Source: Isoetes taiwanensis (Eukaryota > Streptophyta > Lycopodiopsida > Isoetales > Isoetaceae). Taken from it: DNA of 64,000 nucleotides. The notes under the pieces were generated by a model that worked only from the letters and a program-made list of their open reading frames with translations, was not told the DNA's origin and ran no database searches. Each line of letters starts with the position of its first letter. The stretch's first letter is position 1. Below are positions 49,630 to 60,775 of the stretch, in pieces. Made by a program: the position numbers and the translations under genes. The stretch spans positions 1 through 64,000 of the forward strand of contig JAJEKV010000398.1 in NCBI GenBank assembly GCA_021234155.1, read 5' to 3'.

Positions 49630-50360
49630 AGAGGAGACTACTTCAAATAACAACAAACTTATCCTCTTCGACCTGAATGGAGTTCTTATCAAGTCCTTCT
49701 CCAAGGCAGAGACCGTGCTGCACCTCCCTTTTTCTAGAGGGGTTCTAGAGACAAAGACCAAATGGGTGTATCCAAGACCTGGTGTTTACAAATTGTTGAT
49801 CCATCTGAAGGACAGAGCCAGCATTGGTATATGGTTATCCATGCTGCGAAACAATATATTAGAAATTAAAGAAGTTGTTCCAGAGCTGAAGAACTTTGAT
49901 TTCTACATTATATTAGATCAAGGTGATTGTGGGATTGTTCGTCAACCACAACATGGAGCAAAGAATATCTTCATCAAGAATATACATGAGGCCTTGGAGG
50001 TGATAGAAGGATTTCCAGAAGAGCAGATATGTTTGGTGGATGATGACCCCATCAAGTATTGCTTGAACATAGACAGCAGCATAAATCCTCTGACATGGCA
50101 TTTAAATAATGTAGATGAAGAGAGATGGACGTAAACTCGCCGCTACCTTGCTTGTGGTTGACAGGGATACTCGATCATTAGTCACGTCTGTATGGGTCGG
50201 TGGTCATTACTGGTCACCGGACGATATCATCGATCTCTCTCCGCCATCAGTAAAAACATTACAGATGTTTGAGTCCCTCATATCACCCCCTACAGTGCCT
50301 GCTTTCCTGAGTGTTAGATCAGATTTGCAAGGAAAGCAAACCCTACAAACTATGATCTAG
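49630..50360 (+). pseudogene. FCP1/NIF-like HAD phosphatase domain, element 2
   Basis: 168 codons are open (49,630-50,134). Motif I is KLILFDLNGVLIKS (nucleophile Asp kept, second Asp replaced by Asn as in the plant DLNG subfamily). Then come WVYPRPGVYKLLIHLKD, motif II IGIWLSM, a Lys region (AKNIFIKNI) and motif IV ICLVDDDPIKYCLN. These are the catalytic landmarks of FCP1/NIF HAD phosphatases, which dephosphorylate Ser/Thr in nuclear proteins. After a frameshift at about 50,120 the frame continues to 50,360 (YWSPDDIIDLSPPSVKTLQM). The domain itself could still fold, but the gene upstream is broken. The element 1 copy at 24,325 is a divergent homologue. Confidence 0.8.
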
Positions 50361-50832
50361 TTGTAAAAAATTATTGTCAATGAAAATGTACTCAGATTTG
50401 TAAAAATACTTGTACATGTACATAACTTATATATGAATATACAAGACGTTTTTTATGCAAAATTAGTTTCGCCTTGGCTCTTTCCAGTCTACACTACTTT
50501 TTGCCTTGGTTTTGTTGTCTCAATTTCCAACACACTCAATAAATAGTGCAATATTGCCACCAATTCATATTAAAAAAAATACAGAACGCAATTTCTTGCT
50601 CAAAACATAGGGAAAAACTCGAGGTAAAAAAAATGAACAGTGGAATAATTTCAAAATAATGGAATCGTGGTTGAGGCCATGGAAAATTTAATGCATTCCA
50701 ATAGTTGTCATGTACATTGTGCTGATTTTAATGGTTGTTTTATATTGTGTGTGCAACGGTGATTCAAGTACAAATCAAATGTACTGAAATCTAGAATATT
50801 GATTCAATATCATTATTAAAGCTAAATATCCC

Positions 50833-51704
50833 ATATGTAGCAAAATAACAGGGGGTTCCAGGGGGATTTGATATAGATATAATTCTTGAAACCATAGACC
50901 ATATCCCTAAAACAATTCAATGGGTTATTATAAAAAAAAAACATAGATTTAAGATAAAAAATAGTCACATTAGCTCACTAGTTAGATTGGTTAAAGTAGT
51001 CTTATTAGGACATTGAGTTATTTTAGTAGAGGTTCGAATCCCCGTATTTCATATTCTAAAAGCTTAAATGAAACCGTATAGAGGCACGATATACCATCAA
51101 AACCTTAGGCAAACTCGTATTCGACATCTTAAAATCATAGGCGTCCCCAATCATAATTGAGCATAATGAAAAGCAGAGGTGTCCAGAGGCTCCAACATCT
51201 GATCACGGGGTGAGGATTGATGATCCGACGATTTGTGGTAGTCCAGGTGCACCTCGTTTAGAATATGTAGCAAAATAACAGGGGGGTTCGGGGGATTTGA
51301 TATAGATATAATTCTTGAAACCATAGACCATATCCCTAAAACAATTCAATGGGTTATTATAAAAAAAAAACATAGATTTAAGATAAAAAATAGTCACATT
51401 AGCTCACTAGTTAGATTGGTTAAAGTAGTCTTATTAGGACATTGAGTTATTTTAGTAGAGGTTGAATCCCCCGTATTTCATATTCTAAAAGCTTAAATGA
51501 AACCGTATAGAGGCACGATATACCATCAAAACCTTAGGCAAACTCGATTCTGACATCTTAAAATCATAGGCGTCCCCTAATCATAATTGAGCATAATCAA
51601 ACGAGAGGTGTCGAGGCTCCAACATACTGATCAGGGCGAGGATTGACAGATCCGGCGATTGTGGTAGTCCAGGGTGCACCTCGTTTAGAATATGTAGCAA
51701 AATC
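50833..51704 (+). repeat. Tandem duplication, about 430 bp units with tRNA-like promoter boxes
   Basis: Units 50,833-51,262 and 51,263-51,689 are nearly identical, with the first 15 bp of a third unit at 51,690. Each begins ATATGTAGCAAAATAACAGG, the same start as the insertion at 45,548 and its sister at 58,687. Inside is an A-box-like TAGCTCACTAGTTAGATTGG (50,971) and a perfect B-box GGTTCGAATCC (51,031), spaced as in a tRNA-derived SINE head. In the second unit the B-box has lost a C (GGTTGAATCC). No foldable complete tRNA is evident. Confidence 0.75.
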
Positions 51705-51834
51705 AAATCAAATAGATTACATATTGACTACAAATCAAATATATACATGATAAGCCCCACAAAAGCTAGAAGTTCAATAAAAGGCTTTACACATTATATA
51801 TTGATCATAATGCACATGATTGTTAACATACCCC

Positions 51835-51982
<148 letters not shown>

Positions 51983-51989
51983 TGAGTAG

Positions 51990-53746
51990 GAGGACCTCAT
52001 TTTTGGCACATCGGTAGGAGCAAAGATGGTCAGGCCGTTCTCGTCACCTCCTAGTCCATTTTAGAGATGCTATTTCCAGGCTACATATACTGAGGCATAG
52101 CAATCATCTAAAAGGAACTATCGTTTTCGTCCAAGAGGATCTAACTCCAAAGATAGCTCTGATTAAAAGAGAAATTATATTGGTATGCAAGCTCACTTTG
52201 CAATGGAAGTGGGAAGATATCTGAGAGGAGTTCAGGCTATCATTAGAGATGAATGGCCTTTTGATCCATAAACAGTTTTATTATAGCCATGTTCTTTTTT
52301 TTGTTGTTATTTCTATTTATTCTTTTGTTTTGTGATGGTACATAAAATCTGATTTAATTGTCTGTCCTAAAGGCCAAGTCATAGTTTCATCTGAGTTTTG
52401 CCTAGGCTTTGTAATATTTCTATTATGTTTGATGATGTTTTGGGTTGTTCTAGCCCATTGTATGAGTTCCATGGCCTATTGGTCTCCATGGACGTTAAAA
52501 AATCTATTCTATTATATTCTATTTACAAGTTCATAAAACACTGGAATTAAAACTAACAATGTGAGTATGGTTGATTGTGGATTGTGGCATTGCATTTATA
52601 ATTCATACTTCTAATGTTCTCTAGGATTAAAAGGCACAGAAGATGGTAAGGCACTAACCTCTTTCAATGAAAATTTGTATACTTTTCAAGCTCCTGCTTA
52701 CTGAGTGTTTCCATTCATATCTTTACCTAGTGACACAAACACATATGGTCATCAAGGTTGTGAGAAAAACAAGGAACTATGACAAGATTTGCTTAACATA
52801 CAAAATAATTATTAGGAAAAATTATCAAAATACCTTAATATTTATAGCCCCTTTTTTTTTTGGAATTCTCAAAATACCCTTTTTTTCTTTTATATTGAGC
52901 TGTGGGACTCTTCATCGAGCTATATACTGCCAGATTTAAACCAGCTATACTGCAGAATGAATGCTTCGTCACATCCACATGCAGCAATTATTGAATCTGA
53001 ACATAGATGAAGGGTTAGGGTTCAAATTATCTTTCGATTTGGATGAGCCTATTTACCAGAATTCATCTTGCCATCTCCACTGTAAGTTTCTACTCAATTT
53101 TTTACTTCTGCAACCGCAGATGTGCTACTTTCATAATCTATGTGTTGCATCAAAATAACAAGCAAGTAGAATTCGGAGGAAGTGTCAGGCAATCTATTGT
53201 AAACTACATCCACATGGAATCCATGATAAGAATCAATTTCAGCCTTATATTTTGTTCTAGTCAGAGCAATCCAAGAAAAAATTGATTCCACCTGATTGAA
53301 CAAGGAAGATTCAAATTGCTAAAGAAAGATACAGAGTACTGGTTGCTCAGAGGAAAAAAAGCTAGAAAAACAACATCGACTATGGAATGTAGTTTCTGAT
53401 TAGGCCGGAGTTGTTAAGGACACCGCCATGGAAGGGCATTTTCACAATTATGAAAAAATTAGGGGTATTTTTAGAGAACCAGTTATCCCTTGTTCTACCT
53501 ACTGAATTTTTGTTTTTCCAAAAAATAGTTAACAAATTATAAGGTGCTGAAATAGTTCAACAGAATATAATTGCATGCCACGACATCATGACTTGCTATC
53601 GCCTATCTGCGATTAAACATCATGTCAATTCAATAGTCATAAGAGGTGAAAATCTCAAAATATCGGAAGCAAAAAAGATAAAATCAATGGTCCGAAAACA
53701 TTGCACATGACTTGAGAACCAAAACGTGTTGTGTCTTTTTTGTTTT
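51990..53746. other. Non-coding stretch, possibly with LINE 3' UTR remains
   Basis: Sequence at 52,440-52,510 (TTTTGGGTTGTTCTAGCCCA and GGTCTCCATGGACGTTAAAA) looks like an old LINE 3' UTR but has no coding part attached. The remaining ORFs have no recognisable motif. Confidence 0.3.
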
Positions 53747-54007
53747 GGGTGCTCAATCTCTTTTTTTTTTTTTTTTTTTTTTTTGAAGGCAAGGTAGGAC
53801 TTAGTATTCATAAGTAAAGATTACATCATATGGCATACCATGGAAGGTATACTCTAATATAGATAGCATAGAATTCATTAACATGCTTCTCATAAAATGA
53901 AGCATGAGTAGATAATGGGGCCAGCTCTGTGGTCCCAAACCTTCTAATGTTATCAAAATGCATCAGAAGCTAATAAGAGTTTAAAAGTTTAAGTAACATC
54001 ATAAAGT

Positions 54008-57000
54008 TTACTGGGCTTCAATAAGATCCTGCATTGTGAGCTCTGTTACCCTCCTTCTTCCAAAGATATTCACCAGCAAATCGAGTTTATCAGCTGGATA
54101 ATTGGTGAAGTCCAACAGTACCAACATATGAGCTTCCCTTTTCTGTTTCCATTTGTGGTACAAATTCATAGAATACTGCTTCAGGTTGTTGTGCCTCCAT
54201 GCATCAGGCCTATTTAGAACCTTTTTAATAGCCGAGGCACGAATCATCTCCTGCTTTAACTGGATGAACATATATTCTTCCTCAATCCTAGAGAGATTTG
54301 AGTCTTCATCATCTGAGTTACATGCCACCCCCATCTCCCTCTCTGCTGCTCCAACTCTATTGAGTCTCCTCATTGCACATGTGCAAGACAACATCGCGAA
54401 ATATTAGCTTTAGAACAAAAGAATCATACAGTCCTTGAAAGCTGCCAATGGTGTTCCACTCTTTGTCATAAATTTTCCCTTTTACTGCTCTGTGTGCAAC
54501 TGCCGAGTTTATCAGTGATGTCAGAAAGGTCTGTTTAATCCAAATCAGATTTGGAGTTTTGGATTTGGAGTTCCTGTGCTTCCAGATTGCCCAACAGCTC
54601 AAGGATCTTGTTGTATTTAGTAGTCTATTGTCAGTGTTTAGAAATTCCATCATACAGGAGTCACCAGCAGCCCCTTTATTAATTTGTGCAGCCCAGCTCC
54701 AGAATTCTTTGATTACAGGGCATAGGAAGACATGGTTAGAGGTTTCAATCTCACCACATCCTAATGGACATACCTCTGAGATAGAGTCATCAAATTTTGC
54801 CCTCCTGTGTGTAGTTAGCTCTGATGTAAGATCAGCCAACCAAAGGTTTTAATTTTGTTTGTTGTATAATTCTTTCAACCCTGAGCACAAACAACAGCTA
54901 GCCTTCTCTCATCACAATTCCAGAGTTGGGTTGCTTTGGATGGTTTGTGGTTCACCAGATTCTTATAAATCTCTTTCACAGAATAAATCCCTTTCCCTTT
55001 TAGATGCCACTAGTTTGAGCTATCACACAATTCTTCATACTGCTTGACCTTATCCATTATGAGATTATAGATCTTCCTATCCAACTCTGAACCTTTAGTT
55101 ACCATTGCAATCTCATCCCCTTTTTTCCAGGCTGTTTCTCCACATCTCAAATTGAAATCACCAATTTTCCTAATTCCTGCATTATGCCATTGCATATATT
55201 TCTGTGGATGCTTGAGAGCTAAACAATCATTATTGCTATTTACAACCCCCGGATGCCAGAAAAAAATTAATGTCCTTAACTTTGGCATCAAGGATCGGAG
55301 GCCTATAACATAATGCTGCAGAATTCCAAGCTTCAAACATTCTTCTCAGCACATTAGATGTATTTGGACATGGATTAAATTGAAAGAAGGCTGAATCTGG
55401 TAGTTCATGTTTTGGACTGTGGCTGCCTACTGGATAAGACTCCTGTATCCAATATCTGATCAATTTCATTGCTGGGGATGGGGAAGAGTTATGGATAGCT
55501 CTCCACACCATCTTGACAGATAGTGCCTGGGCTACTTTGTGTACTCCTTGCCAGATGAACTGCCTGATACCTGCCTCTATTTTACTGTAGGATGCCTTAT
55601 CTCCCACTATTACAGACGAGAAGTAAACATGTGTGATGCTGATCACTGCATTAGCAATTTGCACTCTGCCAGCTAAAGAAAGAGAGGAAGAATACATACC
55701 TAGTTTCCTTTTTATCCTGGTTGAGAATCTTGATACCATGTATCTCGATTTCCTGTGTGTCTAGGATGATTGCACATTTGTTCTTGTTTAGCTTGACACT
55801 TGATGTATGGCCAAATCTTTCCATCACAGTAAAAAAGTTTGAGAGGCTATTATCTTCCTGTTTTATAAAAACAAAGGTATCATCAGCATATTGCATCAGG
55901 GAGAAGGTACCTTCACTACCTGGCAGCTACAGACATTTGATATCACCCTTATTTTGCATGTAAGTTACCAGTTTGGTGACCATCTCTGCTACAATTAAGA
56001 AGAGGTATGGAGCTAGAGGGCATCCTTGCCTCACACCTCTTCTGCATGGGAATTGGTCTGTAGGAGTGCCAATAATCATGATTGCAGATGAGGATATCAT
56101 GTTGAATCCAAAAACTTTTTGATATACCCTTTCTGGCAGCCAGGGAATAAATTACTAATCGCATATTTCTTATTAGCCAAAATGACTTTAGCTAAACTTG
56201 CTCGATATTGATCCCAACTTTTTCTGTGGTTTAGCTAAACTTTACACATTTTTCCTCTCATACTTTCTAGCGTTTAGCTAAACTAACCCAAACTTCATTT
56301 CAAAATTTCTTCGGTTTGACTTACAGAAAATATTAAGCCAAATTACTATACTTTTTTTCAATTGTTTCCACTTATTTTAATCATTTTCTTTGTGAAAACA
56401 TTCTAAAATAAAGCTAACTAGCAAAGTCTAGGACTCAAATTGATTCATAATGCTAGAAACTAAACCACTAATCATATATTTCATATAAACTAGAATGGTG
56501 TTAGCTAAACTAGCCCGAAATTCATTCTAAAAGTTTATATGGTTTAGCTAAATAATATAAAATTTCATTCTCTTACTTTCTAGCATTTGGCTAAAGAGCT
56601 CCAGGTTTGGTGTAGTCCCTAAAAAAGTTAAGCTAAAATTATTATTTTTTTCCCAATTTTTTCCATTTACTTTAGCCAATGTTTTTTGAAAATGTGCTAA
56701 AAAATCGTCAAATAGCTAAGTTTAGCCCTTAAATTATTCCATGCTGGCAGCCCCAAGTGAGCCATTGCCTTTTCTAAGAACTGTGAGCTGATTGTGTCAT
56801 ATGCCCTCTTAAAATCCAATTTAAGAAGCATGCATCTCTGGCTAGATAATTTATTCCAGTGAAGCCCTTCAGTTGCACCAATATAATTGTCCAGGATGTT
56901 CCTCTGAGGGAGAAAAGCTGATTGACAGGGATTAATTACCTTCATTAGACTCATCTTCAACCTGTTAGCTAAAATCTTGGCCAACAACTTATAGGTAGTA

Positions 57001-57509
57001 TTGGTGAGAGAGATTGGTCTCCAGTCACCAAAGTTTACAGGATTTTTTTACCTTGGGTATGAGGGTAATATGCCCTGCATTAATGGCTGGGTGCAGGTAC
57101 TTAGCTTTCCATGCTTCTTAGATGAATAAAGTAAGATCCTCTTTCATTAACTCCCAAAATTCCATGTAAAATTCAGGCTGAAGTCCATCTGGACCTGGAC
57201 TTTTTCCATGTGACATAGATTGGAGAGTCTCCTTAATCTCCTTTTCTTCTGGGACTATGAGCATTTCCTCCTCTTCAATCTTGTACCTTTGGGAATTTCT
57301 GCAAAGAATTTTTCTATTTCTTCCTCATTAACCTTATAGCTGCTGAAAAGGTTCTTATATTCATTATGAAAGAAATTTTGAATATCTACTTGACTCTCCA
57401 GGATCTTACCATCATTCCCATTAACCTTAATGATCCCATTGTTTAGGATTCTACTTTTGGCAATTCTAAAGAAAAAAGCTGAACCTGATGCAATAATACC
57501 TTGTATCAT
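54008..57509 (-). pseudogene. L1 ORF2, reverse transcriptase to zf-RVT, decayed
   Basis: Minus-strand blocks in order: NNGIIKVNGNDGKILESQVD (57,440), the pre-RT linker; LAKILANRLKMSLMKVINPC, QSAFLPQRNILDN and KLDFKRAYDTISSQFLEKAM (56,987-56,750); RGVRQGCPLAPYLFLIVAEM in a second frame (about 56,040); the catalytic MQYADDTFVF (55,896); thumb LSLAGRVQIANAVISITHVY (55,680); and a zf-RVT-like CPLGCGEIETSNHVFLCPVI (about 54,770). A last open frame (54,394-54,008, 128 codons, QLKQEMIRASAIKKVL ... VTELTMQDLIEAQ) ends before a 220-bp 3' UTR. ORF1 and the endonuclease are missing (5' truncation). Several frameshifts. Confidence 0.85.
56155..56729. mobile_element. AT-rich 575-bp insertion in the L1, duplicated TAAATTA
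   Basis: TAAATTA flanks the insert at 56,148-56,154 and 56,730-56,736, and the L1 coding sequence lies on both sides. The insert is itself two degenerate direct repeats of about 315 bp (CTAATC.CATATTTC ... TTAGCTAAACT ... CTTTCTAGC.TT at 56,155 and 56,467). Clear inverted ends are not seen, and the L1 frame is shifted by one base at the join, so the exact type is open. Confidence 0.6.
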
Positions 57510-57514
57510 AGCCT

Positions 57515-58037
57515 TGTTGGTGCGCTCATCTATTTGACTGTGAGCAGGCCAGATATTGCTTTTGCAGCTGCGCTTCTTAGTCCTTTATGGCCACGCCTAG
57601 AAAATCTCATTGGCTTGCTGCCAAATGCGTTTTGGCCTACTTAAAAGGTACATTAGATGAAGGCATTTTTTATGTTAAATCTTTCGATTCAAGGCTGCAG
57701 ATTCATACTGATGCAGATTATGCAAACTATTTAGACTCTAGGAAGTCTACTACAGGGATGGTTACGCAAGTTGGCCCAAATGTGATCACCTGGCTTAGCA
57801 AAAAGCAGTCCACTGTCTCTAAGAGCACAACTGAGGCAGAAATAAAAGCACTAAGTACAGGAGTACAGGAAATGCTTTGGCTTAAAACTCTATTTGCAGA
57901 TTTGCATGTACCGTCATCACAAGTCACCCTGTATTGTGACAATCGCAGTGCTATCGAGCTGACCAAAGAATACCGCTTCCACCCTAAGACAAAACACTTG
58001 GATGTTCTTCTATGTTTCGTTCTATGAAGTCAGACAA
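57515..58037 (+). pseudogene. Ty1/copia RNase H fragment
   Basis: The plus strand reads GALIYLTVSRPDIAFA (57,515), then after a shift KSHWLAAKCVLAYLKGTLDE, HTDADYANYLDSRKSTTG, STTEAEIKALSTGVQEMLWL, LYCDNRSAIELTKE and HPKTKHLDV. This is the end of the copia RT and the RNase H domain with its DAD, E and DN.SAI motifs. It begins exactly where the L1 stops and ends at the target duplication. Confidence 0.85.
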
Positions 58038-58050
58038 GGGTGCTCAATCT

Positions 58051-58686
58051 AGGCGTGGATGCAAAGCATAAATCAGCCATAGCAAAAGGCCAAATCCATT
58101 TCTACAGGTCAGAGACACAATCCACAAGTATAATGCAAAACCACGCTATGAATAACACTGTAATCTTGCTGCAAAGGTTTCAGTTACCTCCAAATAACTT
58201 TTTTGAGCACTCTGTTCTTCCTGTCTAACCAATTTTTCCATCTTCTTTTCAAGTTCCAGCATTTTCAACTTTGATCACTCACATGCCATTTGAGCCTTTT
58301 GATGTTTTTGCAACTCTACATCAGTTTGTATCAAGTTTGAAGCTTGTCACTATTAGAAACTTTGGGAACATGGCTCAATGGAGTTAACCTTTCATGCAGC
58401 TGCAAGTTTACATCATTCAATCTTACTTGATTAAGAACCGCAACTTTTTTTGCAAGTTCAGACCAAATATAGTTTGGTCAACCAGTGTATTCGTACAAGT
58501 GAGTAACTTTTAGTCTTTTCCATTCCCACAAATATTGCATTAGCTAATTTCTTACGTGCTTGATTTTTCATATTCAAAAGTCTCAAGGCCAGAATAACGT
58601 GTACATTTCTCGATGAAAATAAACATTCTAATCATCCTTGATACATATTACATTATATATTTTTTGATGCCATAATTTAAGGACCA
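58051..58686. other. Non-coding stretch
   Basis: No gene, repeat or RNA feature recognised. Confidence 0.4.
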
Positions 58687-60775
58687 ATATGTAGCATAAT
58701 AACAGGGGGTTTCTTTTGTATTTTTATACTGTTTTTTCCTATGGTTTTGCTATGATATGGTGAATGTATCTGATGGAGTGTACTAATAAGTATTTCTAGA
58801 GTGCGCATACATGCTGCATTGATTTTTTGCTCTTTTTTAATGGTTAGCACCCATGTATTTGTCGAGATGTACAAGAAAAATATATGTACAACCCTCCCTT
58901 TGCATGCAGGAGTCGAAAGGGCATATTTTAGGGTTCGAGGCATATGGTCTCTCTTCTGGAATCGACTTCTCTGCTCTCATATTCTGGAGCAGATACGGCT
59001 CCCCAACACCTCCTTTCCGAGCTTCAGGAAGCATTTTTCTCGGATAGACATGGCGGAGTAACAGGGGATAGCATTTTTCTCGGAACAGGGGATGGGCTCT
59101 GGCGTAATAAGTAGGTAGAGTGTATCTCGCATTATTACTAGCTCAGGAATCGCCCATCTACAGCCTTTTTAGCCCCCTTGCATTTCAAACCCTGTTCCGT
59201 TGTATTAGATGTTCATGCAAGCCAAGGACCAGCATGGTTTTGTATGAAATCGGGGGCTACTTTATCTGGCTCAAAACTGCAGATGTTTACAGTGCGTTGC
59301 AGAAAAGAGGATTCCGTGGTTGTAATTGCTTATCCGTTGAAATTGCTTAAAGAAGAAGAACAAAGGTATTTTTATTTTTGGTTTTACACAGAAGGCAGAG
59401 AAGAGGATTTCGTGGTTGTAATTGCTTATCTATTCTATTCTAGAAGAAGGGTGTTTCCGTTCATTTATTTACATGTAAGAAACGATGAAGCTGATGAAAT
59501 TATTCAGAGTTGATGTCTAGAGATGCCAACTGGGAAAGCATTGGAATGTACTCGGATGATAGCTTAAAAGTGAGCTTTGGCAAACCACTTTCGACAACAC
59601 TTCTCAAGCTCGGCAGATTTTGGCAGATTCATTTGTTGCTTCAAACGAGGGCATCTTCACATCTGTTGGTTTTGGACAAGGCCGTTCCATAATTTATTTG
59701 CAGGTTCAATTTATTTTGCATTGCATAGGAAACTAAGATTGTTGTTTCTGCAAATCATGTTTCAGAATTATGTAATCATCCACCTTAAAGTTCTACAGAT
59801 TCTGCAACCTATTTATCTTTCTGTGGAAGGTCAGACAAGTGCATTTGTTGATCAAAGCCCGTGGGAATACTTTTGCTAGTTATATATGCATATGCTTCAA
59901 CTTGTGGTGAGCTTTAAAATCCGTGGGAATACTTTTGCTAGTTATATATGCATATGCTTCAACTTGTGGTGAGCTTTAAAATCTTTTATGCAGATGCAGA
60001 TGTAGAGGAAAGAACTCCACATAACCCTCCTCTTAATAAAAAAAGATGTAGTCTAGCATTAACCTTGGATTTGTACCAAAGTGGTGAAACCGATGTAACC
60101 AGTCCTTTATCCGGATATCATGTCCGTTATCCTTTTCACAAGATGACTCCATATGAACAACTCCAACTCCATACGAACATTTTTGCTTAACGTGGAATGT
60201 GGATTATAGAATTTGTTTTCATTGCAAATATCTTGCGATATTACTTCATATTGGGGATAGTATTCTTAGTGTGGAATGATGCAATCATCTTGGTACTTTT
60301 GTTACACAATAGTTGCACTTGAAATTCTGATGTTCATACGTTGCAATATGGTATTGAATATGGTGGTTATCCAAGTTTTATGAGGTTTTAAATATGGCCC
60401 AACCACCATCCTTTCCTAATTTGATACAATTGGAAACCTTAGAAATGTAATTATAGTACAACATTGATATATTCTTATGTCATAACCAACACATAACAAC
60501 CATTAACATTAATTAATATTCTTACGTCTGCTTGTTTTTTTTAGGGCCCGAAGGGCCCAAAATTTTTTTTAGTATAATAACCAACACATAACTACCATTG
60601 AGACCATTGAATCCAACACATTTAAATTAAAATCCCCCTTAAACCCCCTTTGGTTTGGGTGCATATTCACACGGGGGGTGACGTAGGGCAGCGAGAGCTG
60701 TTGGATAGGCATATTCACCCCTTATTCCTTAATCTACACCGTACATAAAGTTCCTCGTTTGTGTGAATATGGTGC
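58687..60775 (+). mobile_element. Sister of insertion X with different cargo (Y), right end lost
   Basis: It starts ATATGTAGCATAATAACAGG and matches 45,548-45,850 for about 300 bp (for example TTCTTTTGTATTTTT, TCTAGAGTGCGC.TAC, CATTTTAGGGTT). At 60,535-60,775 it carries the poly-T/GGCCCGAA and left arm of the foldback seen at 48,050-48,240, then the foldback core in opposite orientation, and breaks off. The middle (59,050-60,230) has no similarity to the DUF632 gene in X. Confidence 0.6.
59050..60230 (+). pseudogene. Unidentified cargo sequence of element Y
   Basis: Open stretches (59,178-59,513; 59,577-59,879; 59,948-60,190) carry phrases such as KEDSVVVIAYPLKLLKEEEQ, repeated as EEDFVVVIAYLFYSRRR, and LSGYHVRYPFHKMTPYEQLQ. 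A 62-bp tandem duplication (CGTGGGAATACTTTTGCTAG, 59,860 and 59,922) lies between them. I do not recognise a family. By analogy with X, this may be another captured plant gene fragment. Confidence 0.35.

Larger units (their letters stand above)
39418..50741. mobile_element. Large DNA transposon, element 2 (about 11.3 kb)
   Basis: Imperfect inverted repeats form both ends: AAAACAACCATTGAAATTAG at 39,418 matches, inverted, the sequence ending at 50,741 (CTGATTTTAATGGTTGTTTT). A second matching block further in is GTTATTTTGAAATTATTCCA at 39,727 and its inverse near 50,640-50,673. The left end carries about 200 extra bases between the two blocks. Flanks ATAC / ATAT could be a decayed 4-bp duplication. 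Contents mirror element 1: minus-strand DUF7869-type C-terminus (40,082-40,840), minus-strand DUF8039-like gene (41,875-42,277), and a divergent plus-strand gene (43,427-50,360) ending in an FCP1-like HAD domain. It has been hit by a 552-bp foldback element and by a 3-kb gene-capturing element. Confidence 0.75.
53760..58037 (-). mobile_element. L1 LINE with antisense copia piece, 13-bp target duplication
   Basis: GGGTGCTCAATCT is present at 53,747-53,759 and at 58,038-58,050. Between them, read on the minus strand, lie a copia fragment in reverse orientation (58,037-57,515), an L1 ORF2 (57,509-about 54,000), a 3' UTR and a poly-A tail (53,784-53,761). The duplication is thus outside both parts, which means that they were inserted together. 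A 575-bp AT-rich element (56,155-56,729) was added inside later. Confidence 0.75.

Noticed and set aside
50955-51055. Functional tRNA gene
   Set aside because: A and B boxes are present but the A-to-B distance is too large for a standard tRNA and no acceptor stem pairs.
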